A stretch of 64,000 nucleotides of DNA from Dipteris shenzhenensis (Eukaryota; Polypodiophyta; Polypodiopsida; Gleicheniales): the NCBI GenBank assembly GCA_047967505.1, contig CM106541.1, one strand, 5' to 3'. Made by a program: the position numbers and the translations under genes. Shown piece by piece: positions 24,331 to 34,904 of this stretch (its first letter is position 1; each line of letters starts with the position of its first letter). The notes beneath the pieces were generated by a model that made no database searches, was not told the DNA's origin, and saw only the letters and a program-made list of their open reading frames with translations.

Positions 24331-25670
24331 TAGTAGACCTTGTAGGCTTTACAAGAAGCATCATAGGAAGGGAAATTATTGATGGAATTTCTGCCATCGC
24401 AATGAGATTGGCATGTTTCTACATGGTGATAAACTAAAACAATAGAGCAAGCTGAAAGACTAATTGAAACAGCTTTCAAAATTGTATGAACTCGTGTTTG
24501 GGAATCTGACCTCAGCTTTGATAAGCTTTGATAGTGATGTAATTATGAATGTGGCCCCACTGATTTTATGTATAGCCTAAGTAGGTATAATGACCTACCG
24601 TGAAAATGGCTCCACAAACAATTGTGCTCCCAACTTTTCATAGGTGGTAGAACTCTCCTTTGTAAAAGCAACAAATCCAAACTCTATATGTGTTGTCTTG
24701 TTCGTATCTTGAGAAGACAATGAAAAGGTGCAGTCATTATATTCATCAGTGAATGCACAAACAAATGATTGGGTGTTCTCTTGTACCTTAGGGAGAAAAA
24801 CATCTAAAAGTGAGGCATATCTACTAAAGTAAAGTATGACATCATTGAAAAATCTTTTTCCCCATGAGCTTTGAAGTAGCAAGAGGTGCACTAGACACAT
24901 GCCTGCATGAGCAAAATGCCCCATCTAGCATTGCCCATCGAGCAATGCTAATAAATAAATACAAGAACATAAAAGCTTACTAAGAATGAGTTATGTTTTA
25001 TCCTTTGGCTTGGAAATGGGTCTCGTTTGGGTGGTCATTCATACTAGCTACATCTACATGAAAATCCAACATAATGAAGTCCAAGAACCTAAACTGTAGT
25101 ATCAAAAGAATCACAATTTTTTTGCGGAACAAAATAGGGAGGCAATAGCAATTCACAACCATATTATTTTGTGAAGAATCCCCACACATAAACATGTGGA
25201 CGCGTAAGATACAGAAGCCCCATTTGCCAAACGAAAAGAAGACACAAGTAATACAAGAGACAAGAACGACCACTTGTGTGGGGGAGAACAGAGAAAACCA
25301 TGATGGCAAGCAAGGGCAACATGAAGATTTAAGACGGCAACACGACAACCCGAGTAAAAAAGAAAGCCATGGAGGCTAGCGTTGCCATGTAGAATAAGAG
25401 GCAGAAAGACGGAGAGCATCATGGGTGGCATCTTTAAGTGGACAAGAGCTGATTTACGCCACCCAGATAAAATAGATTGCATGAAAATCTTAGCGATGGG
25501 CTCACATGGAAATAGCCTTTTTGGGTGAATAAATTAAATCGTGGTCCCCTATTTAGCTACATCTACATGAAAATCTAACCGATAATATGTATTTCGTAAA
25601 AGTTTTGTTCATTCCTCAAATTTTGAAGATGTAAGTGCGCATTGATCTTGTGGAAGGTGCCTGCTTGCTA
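24331..25670. other. Region with unrecognised minus-strand open frames
   Basis: Minus-strand frames at 24595-24924 (109 codons) and 24998-25348 (116 codons) have no recognisable motif. The first has mixed composition and could be part of a spliced gene; the second is Cys/Ser/Phe-rich and overlaps another frame. I do not assign function. Confidence 0.35.
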
Positions 25671-25800
25671 CCATGTCGCCTTTTTTGCTTCCTGCTTGCA
25701 CAATCCCTCAGTCGTCTTGCTTACCCCCATCATCCCCACTTTGCTCTCAGTCTTACTTGCATCAGCAATGCTCCAGCTCAATAATCACGGGATATGGTAA

Positions 25801-27747
25801 GCCCAGGGATCGAGAATCAGTTTGGATGCCCTCTCAGAAGAGGTGCTGCGTCCTTTGTCTGTGGATGATTCTTCATGGATTTCCAACAAGCATACTGGAA
25901 TCTTGCTCACCAATCCAGCAAAAGGCGAGTATCACAGTTGTGAAAGTAACGTTATTGGGCGAGTTCCGGAAATGGGTCCTTGTGAAGAACAGGATGTGCA
26001 GCTCCCGGATGCTCTTCCACGGACAGAAACATGGTTTGAAGACTGCGCAGCTCCAAGCCGGAACGAGGAACGAGGTTGCTCGGATCGAGTGTTGAATGCA
26101 GAGGCAAATTCTGTGAACTTTTCGTCTCTACTGAGACGTCATGGGAAAGCTAAGAACCTGACTGAAGGTAGACGTGTGCATGATTGCATTATCCGACACG
26201 GATACGACCACAACAGATTCCTTGGCAATTGTCTCGTCCAGATGTATGGCAATTGTGGAAGGGTAGAGGACGCTCGAGCCGCATTTGACCAATTACAAAC
26301 ACCCAATGTGTACTCTTGGAACATTTTGATTCAAGCGTATGCTGAGAACCAGTACTTCGATTGCCAGGAGCGCATTTGACAGGATGCTTGTGCGGGACGT
26401 GGTCTCTTGGAGCTCCGTAATTTCAGCAGTGGCCAATAATGGACAAGGCAAGGAGGCCCTGGCACTTTTCCGTCGTATGCAGAATGAAGGTGTGGAACCC
26501 AACAAGGTTACCTTTGTGTGTGTTCTTGATGCATGCACCACTGTAGACGAGGGTCTGGAGGTCCATGCTGCCATTGTGAACAGTGGATGGGAGCAAGATG
26601 CCATCGTTGGGACTGCTCTTGTCTCCATGTATGGAAATTGCAGGAGTCTGAATGATGCAAAAAATGTGTTTGAAATGATACCTCAGCGAAACGTGATCTC
26701 TTGGTGTGCAATGATTTCAGCATGTGCCCAGAACAATAATGCTCAGGAGGCCCTCGAACTTTTGCATGAGATGTGGGATGAAGGCATCAAGCCAGATAGG
26801 GTCACCTTCATTTGTGTTCTTGATGCCTGTGCAAGTATGGCATCTCTAGAAGAGGGTCAGAACATTCATTCAGTGATTCTTAATTATGCATTAGATAAAG
26901 AGGTGACTGTTGGGAATGCCCTTATCAGTATGTATGGTAAATGTGGCGCTCTAGACAGTGCTAGTATTTTTTTTAATAAAATGCCTCAGCGGGATGTGGT
27001 CTCTTGGAGTGCCATGATCTCTGCTTGTGTCCAGAATGGGCATGGAAAGGAGGCCTTGAAACTCTTTCATCGGATGAAGCTTGAAGGGGTTCAGCCAAAC
27101 CATATCACCTTTGTTTCTGTTTTTGATGCATGTGCCAACTTAATGGCCTTAAAAGCAGGTCAAGAGATTCATGCAGTACTCATGAACAGTGCAATTGATC
27201 TAGATATTGTGGTGGGGAATTCCCTTGTTAATATGTATGGCAAGTGTGGGAGTCTAGATAATGCAAGGAGCGTTTTTCAGAGCATGGCTCATCTAGATGT
27301 GATTTCTTGGAATGCTATTATTGCAGCTTGTGTCCAGAATGCAAGCGGTAATGAGGCCCTGGAACACTTTCATCAGATGCAGCATGACAGTGTCAATCCT
27401 GATAAAGTGACCTTGATCTGCATTGTTGAAGCTTGTGCCAGCCTCGCAGCCCTGGAAAAGGATCAAGAGCTCCATGCTGACATCGTAGAAGGTGGATATG
27501 AGGCAGATGTTGTAATAGGAACTGTTCTCATTGATATGTATGGCAAATGTGGTAGTCTTGATGATGCAAAAGTTGTGCTTGGCAGAATGCATCAACGGAA
27601 TGTGTTCTCTTGGAGTGCCTTGATTTCTGCATGTGCTCAAAGTGGGCATAGAAAGGAGGCCCTGGAACTATTTGGTCAGATGCAGCTTGATGGTGTCAAG
27701 CCAAATGAGGTCACCTTCATCTCTGTTCTCATGGCATGCAGCCACAC
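25801..27747 (+). pseudogene. PLS-class PPR gene, 5' portion up to retroelement insertion
   Basis: The frame open from 25801 has its first ATG at 25972 and runs to a TGA at 26377; PPR motifs begin with LTEGRRVHDCIIRHG and CLVQMYGNCGRVEDARAAF. An overlapping frame with an ATG at 25673 encodes a Ser/Pro-rich, acid-poor N-terminus that could be an organellar transit peptide in another phase. At 26361-26362 a GATTGCC context suggests one extra T; the next frame resumes exactly with ARSAFDRM. The second frame then holds about five P-L-S triplets (VSWSxxISA, VFxxVLDACxxL, ALxxMYGKCGxLxxA) to 27747, where a Ty3/gypsy LTR interrupts it after ACSHT. Such proteins guide organellar RNA editing. The frameshift and the insertion both make this a pseudogene unless the frameshift is a sequencing error and the insertion is not fixed. 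Confidence 0.9.
27743..27747. repeat. Left 5-bp target-site duplication (CACAC)
   Basis: CACAC directly precedes the TG of the 5' LTR and is repeated directly after the CA of the 3' LTR (34228-34232). A 5-bp duplication is normal for Ty3/gypsy integration. Confidence 0.95.
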
Positions 27748-28196
27748 TGTTATGCTCTAGCCGAGATAGCATGACCTCGGAAAGATCGGTGGGCATTTTC
27801 TCTTAGATGACCAACTTTTGTAATAGTTAACGTGCGTAAATGAAACGGTCAAGAGAAGTAACTGCCAAGGTCCTAGGTGAGGGTGAAATGGCATTGACTA
27901 GGTGGTTCTGAGTGCTAAGGCCTAGGTGCACCTAAATGTGCAATAATGCCAAGGGGCAAGTGGTTTTAAATGTGCCCCAAGAGAGGGGTAAATGGTGCAC
28001 CAAGTGGAAAGGCTAAAATGATGACATTTGGCAAGGGGAACCATCTAGGGAAATGAGGGTCTCATGGATATGCATGAAGGTAAAGAAAAAGGGCGTATCA
28101 ATTGAAAACATGTGATCTACGAGGGTAGGCTGGGAGGAAATAACAGATGCCATCGCCCGTGATCTGAGTGTGTGTTAGAGAATAGAGATCCTATCA
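27748..28196 (+). repeat. 5' LTR of chromovirus (449 bp)
   Basis: Starts TGTTATGCTCTAGCC and ends GAGATCCTATCA. Compared with the 3' LTR it differs at 28063, 28064, 28093, 28124 and 28166; the first 315 bp are identical. The start of the LTR supplies the stop codon TAG that ends the PPR frame at 27758-27760. Confidence 0.97.
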
Positions 28197-28198
28197 AT

Positions 28199-28209
28199 TG
28201 GTATCAGAG
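28199..28209 (+). other. Primer-binding site for initiator tRNA-Met
   Basis: TGGTATCAGAG, two bases after the 5' LTR, is the standard plant LTR-retrotransposon site complementary to the 3' end of initiator methionine tRNA, the primer for minus-strand DNA synthesis. Confidence 0.95.
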
Positions 28210-29060
28210 ATGAAGGTAAGGGTAGGGGCTCGTTAGGCTGTGACGGACAGCAGGCGGAGAAAATATCAGCGGCTGCTCGTCGACGTGCTCCACGAAGACC
28301 ATCGTAGCCTTCAAAGACCATGCGGAAGACGATTGCAAATTGGGAGCAGAGGTAACGCGGACTGTCCGTGACGGGGGACCTGTGGTTGTGCAAGATTTCG
28401 AGCAAGCATCGACGGGCGTCTCATGTGGACGTTCTGCTGCGACGGCGTGGCATAGGATTGACGCACACTGGGAGCAGAGGCCTGCCTCCATCGGAACGTG
28501 GCCCGTTAACAAGTTTACGGCAACTCAGTTGGTCAGCGGATTATCTCCCTGGTGGAATATCGACGGGCGACTGCATGGAGAAAATAGGAGGCGGAACGGG
28601 GCGAAGGCCTGGGGGTCACAGTTGACGTGACGAATGCGAAGGGTCAGGACGTAGACGTCGATGCTGGCCGGGTGATCTACCAGATAACTCTGAGCGCAGT
28701 TGACTGTGGACGCTACTACGAACATTATGCCCGTAAATTCCACGCACGTGCCTAGGTCTGGGCACTACTTTCAGGTGGAGGGAAAAGCGAACCAAAGATA
28801 AATACGACAAGGGGATCAATCGACATTTCGAGAAGAAAATCAGGGAGCACCTTCTTTCGATACAGCTTTTATAGTTTTATATATGGTCCTATTATTCTTG
28901 CACCGTAAAAGGGACGTTCAGAGTATTATATATTTGGGAGTTTAGTGTGCAGGAGAAAGAAAAAAACAGGAAAGCAGAATAGAAAAGAGGTGTATATATA
29001 TTTTTTATTAGGGTTTTAGAAAAGACTGAAAAAAAAAAAATCATTTTCTCTTTCGAAACT
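28210..29060 (+). other. Untranslated leader of the chromovirus
   Basis: About 850 bp between primer site and the gag ATG. No long conserved frame. It is GC-richer than its surroundings until about 28800, then AT-rich with a TATATATATTT stretch at about 28995. Confidence 0.7.
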
Positions 29061-30200
29061 ATGAAGGCAGAAGGGCAGAATTCTAGAGTGAATCCTAGTG
29101 AGTCTAGAGTACGGTCTACACAACAAATGTCACATCACACAACACCTACTTTAGTCGGTAGGATTTCGGTATTAGAAGATGCTTTACAGCAGATTATGAA
29201 CCAGCAGCTTCAAGTGAACGCTGGTCAGAATGAGATCAGGGAGATGGTGCAAGCCTTGTCGGCTAGACCGTCTAGAATTGATAAGGGCAAAGCCCCAGCA
29301 GAGCTAGAGCCCAGTATACATTCATCAGAGCGTGCGAGGGTCAAGGTACCTAATATTGCTAACTATAGACCGGAGAAGTACGCTGGTCGGATGACCGAGC
29401 GCAATTCTGATGTGATCGAGGTTTGGTTACACAAGTGGGAAGAAGCCTTTGCCATTTGTGAAATCAAATCTGATCTAAAGAAAATCCGTGAGGCCACTCA
29501 CCTGTTTATTGAGGCAGCGGATAGATGGTGGATAAAGCAATAGAAGGATCAAGTTGCTCCTACCACCTGGGAAGGGTTTAAAGCTGAATTTAAGAAACAC
29601 TTTCTTCCACCTGATGAAGAATCCCGAGCTTGGGATGCTTATAGAAATCTTCGTCAGAGGAGTCTGTCAGTGGCAGAGTACACTGACAAATTCAGGGAAT
29701 GTGTCATGAAAATAACAGACCCTCTCCCTATGTCGGTTGAGTTAAAAGACTATATCTATGGACTGAACGACAAGATCAAAATGGAAGTTCGAGCTAAATA
29801 TGTGACTACATTAGATGAATCTATTGCAGTAGCCCTGAACTATGAGGATGCCAGAGGCAGATCTGGTGCATTTGTGCAGGTAGGGACTCAGTATGAGTAC
29901 CCGAAAAAAGGGGGATTTCAGAGGAAATGGACTTCAAAGACAAGTGTCTCGCAGCCAAGTGGCCAAACCAAGCAGGTGAAGCCGATTGAGGGACCAGTAA
30001 AAACAAGTACCACCGTTGGGGTGAAAAGAAAAATAACTCCAATGGCAGTCCGGGCTTGGTCAAAGTCCTCGTTGACCCCTGAACAAAAAGAGAAAGCTAG
30101 AAAAGAAGGATTGTGCTTCGGCTGCCTTCAGCGACATCAGTGGAAAGATTGTCCACTGAATAAAGACCGTCGCACGGCTAATATGATAATATCTGTCTGA
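29061..30200 (+). pseudogene. Chromovirus gag, with one in-frame stop
   Basis: Frame starts at ATG 29061, is interrupted by TAG at 29541-29543 and continues in the same phase to TGA at 30198-30200. The capsid part shows the retrotransposon gag pattern VIEVWLHKWEEAF, then A-A-D-R-W-W before the stop and KKHFLPPDEESRAWDAY-x-LRQ after it. Near the C-terminus is a zinc knuckle CFGCLQRHQWKDC of spacing CX2CX3HX4C, one residue shorter than the usual CX2CX4HX4C. Gag packages the element RNA into cytoplasmic particles. The stop would truncate capsid at about 160 residues. Confidence 0.9.
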
Positions 30201-30207
30201 ATGCGAC

Positions 30208-30864
30208 GTGGAAATGCAGGAGAGTCCCAATGCGGAACATATGCAGATGCAACTGGCGGGACCTTCTCAGAGGTTAGTACCTTGTTTGTTATGTGTGTCT
30301 GTTGCTAAGCTAGTGACAAGTGCACCTGATAACATCCTATCTAAGCCTGCAGCAACGGGGTATACAGCCTTTAATGATACTGAGTTAATTAAAATGAAAG
30401 GGCAAGTGGCCAATCATGAGGTCATTGTGTTGTTTGACTCGGCGTCAACTCACAATGTGATTAACTCCAAGCTCGTGAAGAGGCTGAAATTAAAGACAAG
30501 TCCATCTGACTATGTGTATACAGTCAGGATGGCAGATGGAAGTTCAACTGAAGTATGGGACCAAAGGGTTACCTAGTTGGAGCTTCGAATTCAGGACTAT
30601 GCTGAGAAGCTTGATTTTGAAATGACCAAGCTTGCTCATGCAGATATAGCCCTGGGTATGGCGTGGCATTCTAGGAAGAATCGAGCCATTGATTGGAAAA
30701 AGCACGTATATCAATTCAAGATGAATGATGTGCTTTATGTCTTGCGAGGTGAGAAAGATATATCTCAGGAACCGTTGGTTTCCGTGATGGAAATCCGAAA
30801 AGCTCAAGTAGAGTTTTTATTCCTTTGCACAGCATCGGTAGAGCCGGTTGATGACCTCGGCTAG
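30208..30864 (+). pseudogene. Chromovirus protease region, broken
   Basis: In phase +1 relative to gag. The retropepsin-like motif is VLFDSASTHNVI: the Asp is present but the usual D-[ST]-G is D-S-A. A TAG at 30574-30576 interrupts the frame, which then continues with LRIQDYAEKLDF and AHADIALGMAWH to a stop at 30862-30864. The next domain lies in a third phase. The enzyme would cleave Gag-Pol; this copy is unlikely to be active. Confidence 0.85.
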
Positions 30865-32380
30865 CACTGATGTTACGCAAAGTGGTGAGATGGCCAAGCT
30901 GACTAATCTTATAACAGAGGAGTTCTCTGAATGTTTTAGGGATAAACTACCTTATGGGTTACCTCCAGAGCGGAAAGTTAAACATAAGATTGAACTGATC
31001 CCGGGGGCAGATTCTGTAAATAGACCTCCCTATAGAATGAGTTTTACTGAAGAGGCGGAGGTGCGTAGACAACTGGAAGAATACCTCAAGTTGGGGCAGA
31101 TTCAACCAAGTTTCTCACCTTTTGCTTCGCCAGTGATATTAAAGAAGAAAAAGGATGATACGTTTCGCCTCTGTATAGATTACAGAGCATTGAATAATAT
31201 CACTGTTAAGCACAGGTATTCGATGGCTCGGATTGATGATTTGCTAGATGCATTACATGGAGCCGTGATTTTCAGTAAGATAGATCTTAAGTGTGGCTAC
31301 CATCAGATACGGATTAGAGCCGAGGATGTGCATAAAACCGCTTTCAGAAGCAGGTTTGGTCATTATGAGTTTTTGGTAATGCCCTTTGGACTTACCAATG
31401 CTCCAGCGACATTCGTCATGCTTATGAACGATTTGCTACGTCCGTATATCGGAAAGTTCGTAGTACATTTTATTGACGATATCCTGATATTCAGTAAAAG
31501 TATTACTGAGCATCGTGAACACTTAAGAGTAGTGTTCAGTACTTTGAGGAAAGCCAGTCTTTATATAAATAAAAAGAAAACTATACTGTGTATGGTTAGG
31601 CTTGAATATTTAGGGTTCATAATTACTCCACAGGGGGTAGAAATGGATCCGAAGAAAGTAGCTGCGATACTAACTTGGCCAATCCCTCAGAGTCTGACCG
31701 CGTTGCGATCATTCTTGGGATTTGTCCATTTTTATAGAAGGCATATCAAAGGATATTCCAGAATAGTATCGCCATTGACTGATCTGACCTCAGATAGAGT
31801 ACCTTTTATATGGGGACAGAATCAACAAGAAAGTTTTAACACCATAAAACAAGCTGTGGTCACAGGACCGGTGTTAAAAATAGTTGATCCCCAGAAACCG
31901 TTGTTCCTGGAAATCGATGCAAGTGGCATTGCGGTAGGAGCAGTTCTCCTTCAAGAGGGAAGGCCAGTAGCCTTTGAAAGCAAGAAGCTTTCTCCCTCTG
32001 AAAGGAATTGGCCAACTCATGAATTGGAGTTGTATGCTGTTATCCATGCTCTGAAAACATGGAGGCATTATTTGTATGGTTCAGAGTTTTATGTGGATGT
32101 GGATCATGATACTCTGAAACATTTTAGTAAACAGCCTGACTTGAGGGGCCGCCAAGCTAGGTGGGCAGAGCTCATGCAGGAGTTTAATTTAACGATTCGG
32201 TACCGAAGAGGAAAAGACAATAAGGTTGCTGATGCGTTGTCTCGCATTATGCACAACCTGAGTTTCACGGTATTAGAGAGTGCTCTAATGACCAAGATCA
32301 GAGAAACTCAAAAGGTGGACGAGTTTGTCCAGAGCTTATGGCCTAAGCTTAGCTCATGTGTTGAAACCTGGGGAAAGTGA
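30848..32380 (+). pseudogene. Chromovirus reverse transcriptase and RNase H
   Basis: A 510-codon uninterrupted frame. The RT has SPVILKKKKDDTFRLCIDYR, FSKIDLKCGYHQIR, MPFGLTNAPATF and the catalytic FIDDILIFS (the YxDD equivalent). A connection follows, with LRSFLGFVHFYRRHI. RNase H has LEIDASGIAVGAVL, then ELELYAVIHALKTWRHYL, VDHDTLKHF and KDNKVADALSR, so the catalytic acidic residues appear present. The frame overlaps the protease frame by 17 bases and ends before integrase in a different phase. Read alone, this segment looks intact, but it is out of phase with both neighbours. Confidence 0.95.
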
Positions 32381-33718
32381 GAAGGATGACCTAGCATCCA
32401 GGAAAGGCCAAACTTATGCAAGATATACCATAAGGGATGGTATGCTAGTTAGAAATGGCAAGGTTGTAGTACCTGGTCAGAACGATCTCAGGCAGAGAGT
32501 CATTCGACAGTGCCATGATAGCCCGTGTGCGGGACATCCAGGTGTCGAGAAGACATATGATCTCGTGAAGCGAGATTTCTTTTGGCCAAAGATGAAAAAG
32601 CATATTCATGAATATGTGACACGGTGTTTCTCGTGTCAGGTAAGCAAGGCCGAGCGGGTGAAGCCACCCGGACTTTTACAGCCCCTGGAGATACCACTAA
32701 GTAAGTGGGAGAGCATTTCCATGGACTTTATTGTAGGGCTGCCTACGACACAAGGAGGGTATGATTCTATCCTTGTGGTGGTTGATCGTCTAACCAAGAT
32801 GGCTCACTTCATTCCGACTAGAGAGTCTGTTAGTGCCCCGCAAGTGGCGGATTTGTTCATTAGACATATATTTCGTCTGCATGGATTGCCTAGATCCATA
32901 GTGTCAGACAGAGATGTCAGATTTACCGGTCATTTTTGGACAGCGGTATTTGAGACACTAAGGACTGAGTTGGGAATGAGTAGTGGGGATGAGACGGATG
33001 GTCAGACGGATGGCAAGACGGAGAGACTTTAGAGGATATGCTGAGAGCATATGTGTCATTGAGGCAACATACGTGGGACAAGTGGTTGCCATTGTTAGAG
33101 TTTGTCTACAATGATAGAAAACATTCATCTACCAGGTTCAGTCCGTTTGAGCTGAACTATGGTTATAGACCAGCCAATCCAACTATAGTTGGAGTACCTC
33201 AGAAAGTGCCTAGTGCCGCGAACTTTGTAGTTCAGATGCGGGAGATGCTAGCACTTGCGAGAGCTAATATCCGCCAGGCTATGGATAGAGCCAAGGTGTA
33301 TGCGGATGAAAACCGGTCTATAAGAGTATTTAAGGAAGGAGAAAAAGTTTTTCTCAGAGTTCCTTCGCACTCGAAGTCGTTGACTTTAGGAGAGTGTGCT
33401 AAGTTATCACCTCGATACTGTGGGCCGTGGTTAATTCTAAAGAGAATAGGCAGTGTAGCCTATAAATTAGAATTGCCACAGGGGTATAAGGTGCATCCGG
33501 TTTTTCATGTTTCGCGCTTAAAGAAATTTTTACATACAGGTGACTCACTAATCGAAGGTGTGGTTTTGTTTCAGGAGATAGAGGATATTGCAAGGCGCAA
33601 ACCAACAAGAATCCTGGACCAAGGAACAATGCAAATACGAAATCGGAAGATACTCACGGTGTTGGTTGCATGGCATGATCAGCCTCTATCGGAAGCTACC
33701 TGGGAATCCGTATACTAG
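32325..33718 (+). pseudogene. Chromovirus integrase and chromodomain, broken
   Basis: First part (32325-33032) has the HHCC zinc finger (HDSPCAGHPGVEKTY through CFSC), and the catalytic core with SMDFIVGLPTTQGG (first Asp) and VSDRDVRFTGHFW (second Asp). Near the third acidic residue the sequence is locally rearranged: a GACGGATGGTCA unit is duplicated, and a TAG at 33030-33032 follows KTERL. The frame resumes in another phase at 33038 (MLRAYVSLRQHTWDKWLPLLEFVYN). The C-terminus includes HPVFHVSRLKKF and a chromodomain-like segment ending LVAWHDQPLSEATWESVY (33610-33715). Chromodomains direct integration to particular chromatin. The stop and shift next to the active site make integrase inactive. 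Confidence 0.92.
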
Positions 33719-33764
33719 TTACGGAGAGTGTTCCCAGATTTCATCATCGAAGACGCTGATGCTT

Positions 33765-33778
33765 GAAGAGGGAAGGAA
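33765..33778 (+). other. Polypurine tract
   Basis: GAAGAGGGAAGGAA lies immediately before the TG of the 3' LTR and would prime plus-strand DNA synthesis. Confidence 0.95.
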
Positions 33779-34227
33779 TGTTATGCTCTAGCCGAGATAG
33801 CATGACCTCGGAAAGATCGGTGGGCATTTTCTCTTAGATGACCAACTTTTGTAATAGTTAACGTGCGTAAATGAAACGGTCAAGAGAAGTAACTGCCAAG
33901 GTCCTAGGTGAGGGTGAAATGGCATTGACTAGGTGGTTCTGAGTGCTAAGGCCTAGGTGCACCTAAATGTGCAATAATGCCAAGGGGCAAGTGGTTTTAA
34001 ATGTGCCCCAAGAGAGGGGTAAATGGTGCACCAAGTGGAAAGGCTAAAATGATGACATTTGGCAAGGGGAACCATCTAGGGAAATGAGGGTCTTGTGGAT
34101 ATGCATGAAGGTAAAGAAAAAGGACGTATCAATTGAAAACATGTGATCTACGAGAGTAGGCTGGGAGGAAATAACAGATGCCATCGCCCGTGATCTAAGT
34201 GTGTGTTAGAGAATAGAGATCCTATCA
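33779..34227 (+). repeat. 3' LTR of chromovirus (449 bp)
   Basis: Same length as the 5' LTR with five transitional differences confined to its last third. Ends CCTATCA and is followed by the CACAC duplication. Confidence 0.97.
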
Positions 34228-34232
34228 CACAC
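34228..34232. repeat. Right 5-bp target-site duplication (CACAC)
   Basis: Identical to 27743-27747. With one copy and the element removed, the PPR phase is unchanged across the site, so the insertion was into a frame that was open at this point. Confidence 0.95.
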
Positions 34233-34904
34233 AAGACAATATGACCTTGGCATGCATTACTTTGTTTCTATGAATGAACACTATGGCATAGTACAAACAT
34301 CAGACCATTACATTTGCATGATTGATCTTCTCGGTCGTTCAGGACGCTTGAAAGAGGCGGAGGATTTGATGAACAACATCCCATCTGAAGAAGTTGCCAT
34401 GCCATTGTCAAGCTTGCTTAGTGCCTGCAGAATGCATGGTGACATGGAGAGGGCGGAGCGTATTGCAAAGGGCTGTTTTGAGTCAGACCCAAATAATCCT
34501 GCACCATATGTAGTGTTGTCAAATATTTATGCAGCAGCAGATAGGTGGGATGATGTTACAAAGGTCAGATTGGCACTGAAGAAGAGAGGTGTGGAGCAGC
34601 AGCAACAGCGCAGCTCTATTGAGGTCAACAAGACGATGCATGAATTTGTTGGTGGTTTCTTACACCCCCAGCATGAGGAAATACAGGCCGAGTTGCAGGA
34701 GTTGAGTAGGCAGGTAGAGGTAGGATATAAGCTCAAGACAACAGCAGTAGTTCATGAAGAAGGGGAAGAAGTCATGCATTGCTATCAGAGTGCGAAGCAA
34801 GCCATTGCTTTTGGTCTCATTTCAACACCCCCAGGACACCTCTACACATAACCAAGAACATTCGGTTGTGCTCTGATTGTCACACTGCCTTGGCCACTTC
34901 TTGA
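34233..34904 (+). pseudogene. PPR gene, 3' portion: last PPR motifs, E, E+ and partial DYW
   Basis: Continues the PPR frame of 26339-27747: HYFVSMNEHYGI, then YICMIDLLGRSGRLKEAEDL, an E domain with SLLSACRMHGDMERAERIA and YVVLSNIYAAADRWDDV, an E+ segment (SSIEVNKTMHEFVGG), and the start of a DYW domain. The cytidine-deaminase HxE motif, normally in a YHSEK context, reads YQSAK, so both the zinc-ligand His and the catalytic Glu are gone. After FGLISTPPG the frame ends in TAA (34849-34851). In another phase from 34836 the next expected DYW sequence appears (TPLHITKNIRLCSDCH), then a TGA at 34902. The final D-Y-W part is absent. RNA-editing activity is therefore not expected from this copy. Confidence 0.9.

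Larger units (their letters stand above)
27748..34227 (+). mobile_element. Ty3/gypsy chromovirus LTR retrotransposon inserted in PPR gene
   Basis: A 6480-bp element with two 449-bp LTRs (TG...CA), a primer-binding site two bases after the 5' LTR, a polypurine tract abutting the 3' LTR, and gag, protease, RT, RNase H, integrase and C-terminal chromodomain in the Ty3/gypsy order. It is in the same orientation as the PPR gene. The LTRs differ at five positions, all transitions, about 1.1 percent. The coding region has in-frame TAG codons at 29541, 30574 and 33030 and phase changes before protease, RT, integrase and the integrase tail, so this copy cannot make a complete polyprotein. The structural features needed for mobilisation by proteins supplied from elsewhere remain. 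Confidence 0.97.

Noticed and set aside
26361-26362. Short intron explaining the PPR phase change
   Set aside because: No usable donor and acceptor pair of realistic length; one extra T explains it fully.
27748-34227. Endogenous pararetrovirus or retrovirus
   Set aside because: No movement protein or envelope frame; gene order, integrase, chromodomain, LTRs and primer site are those of a Ty3/gypsy chromovirus.
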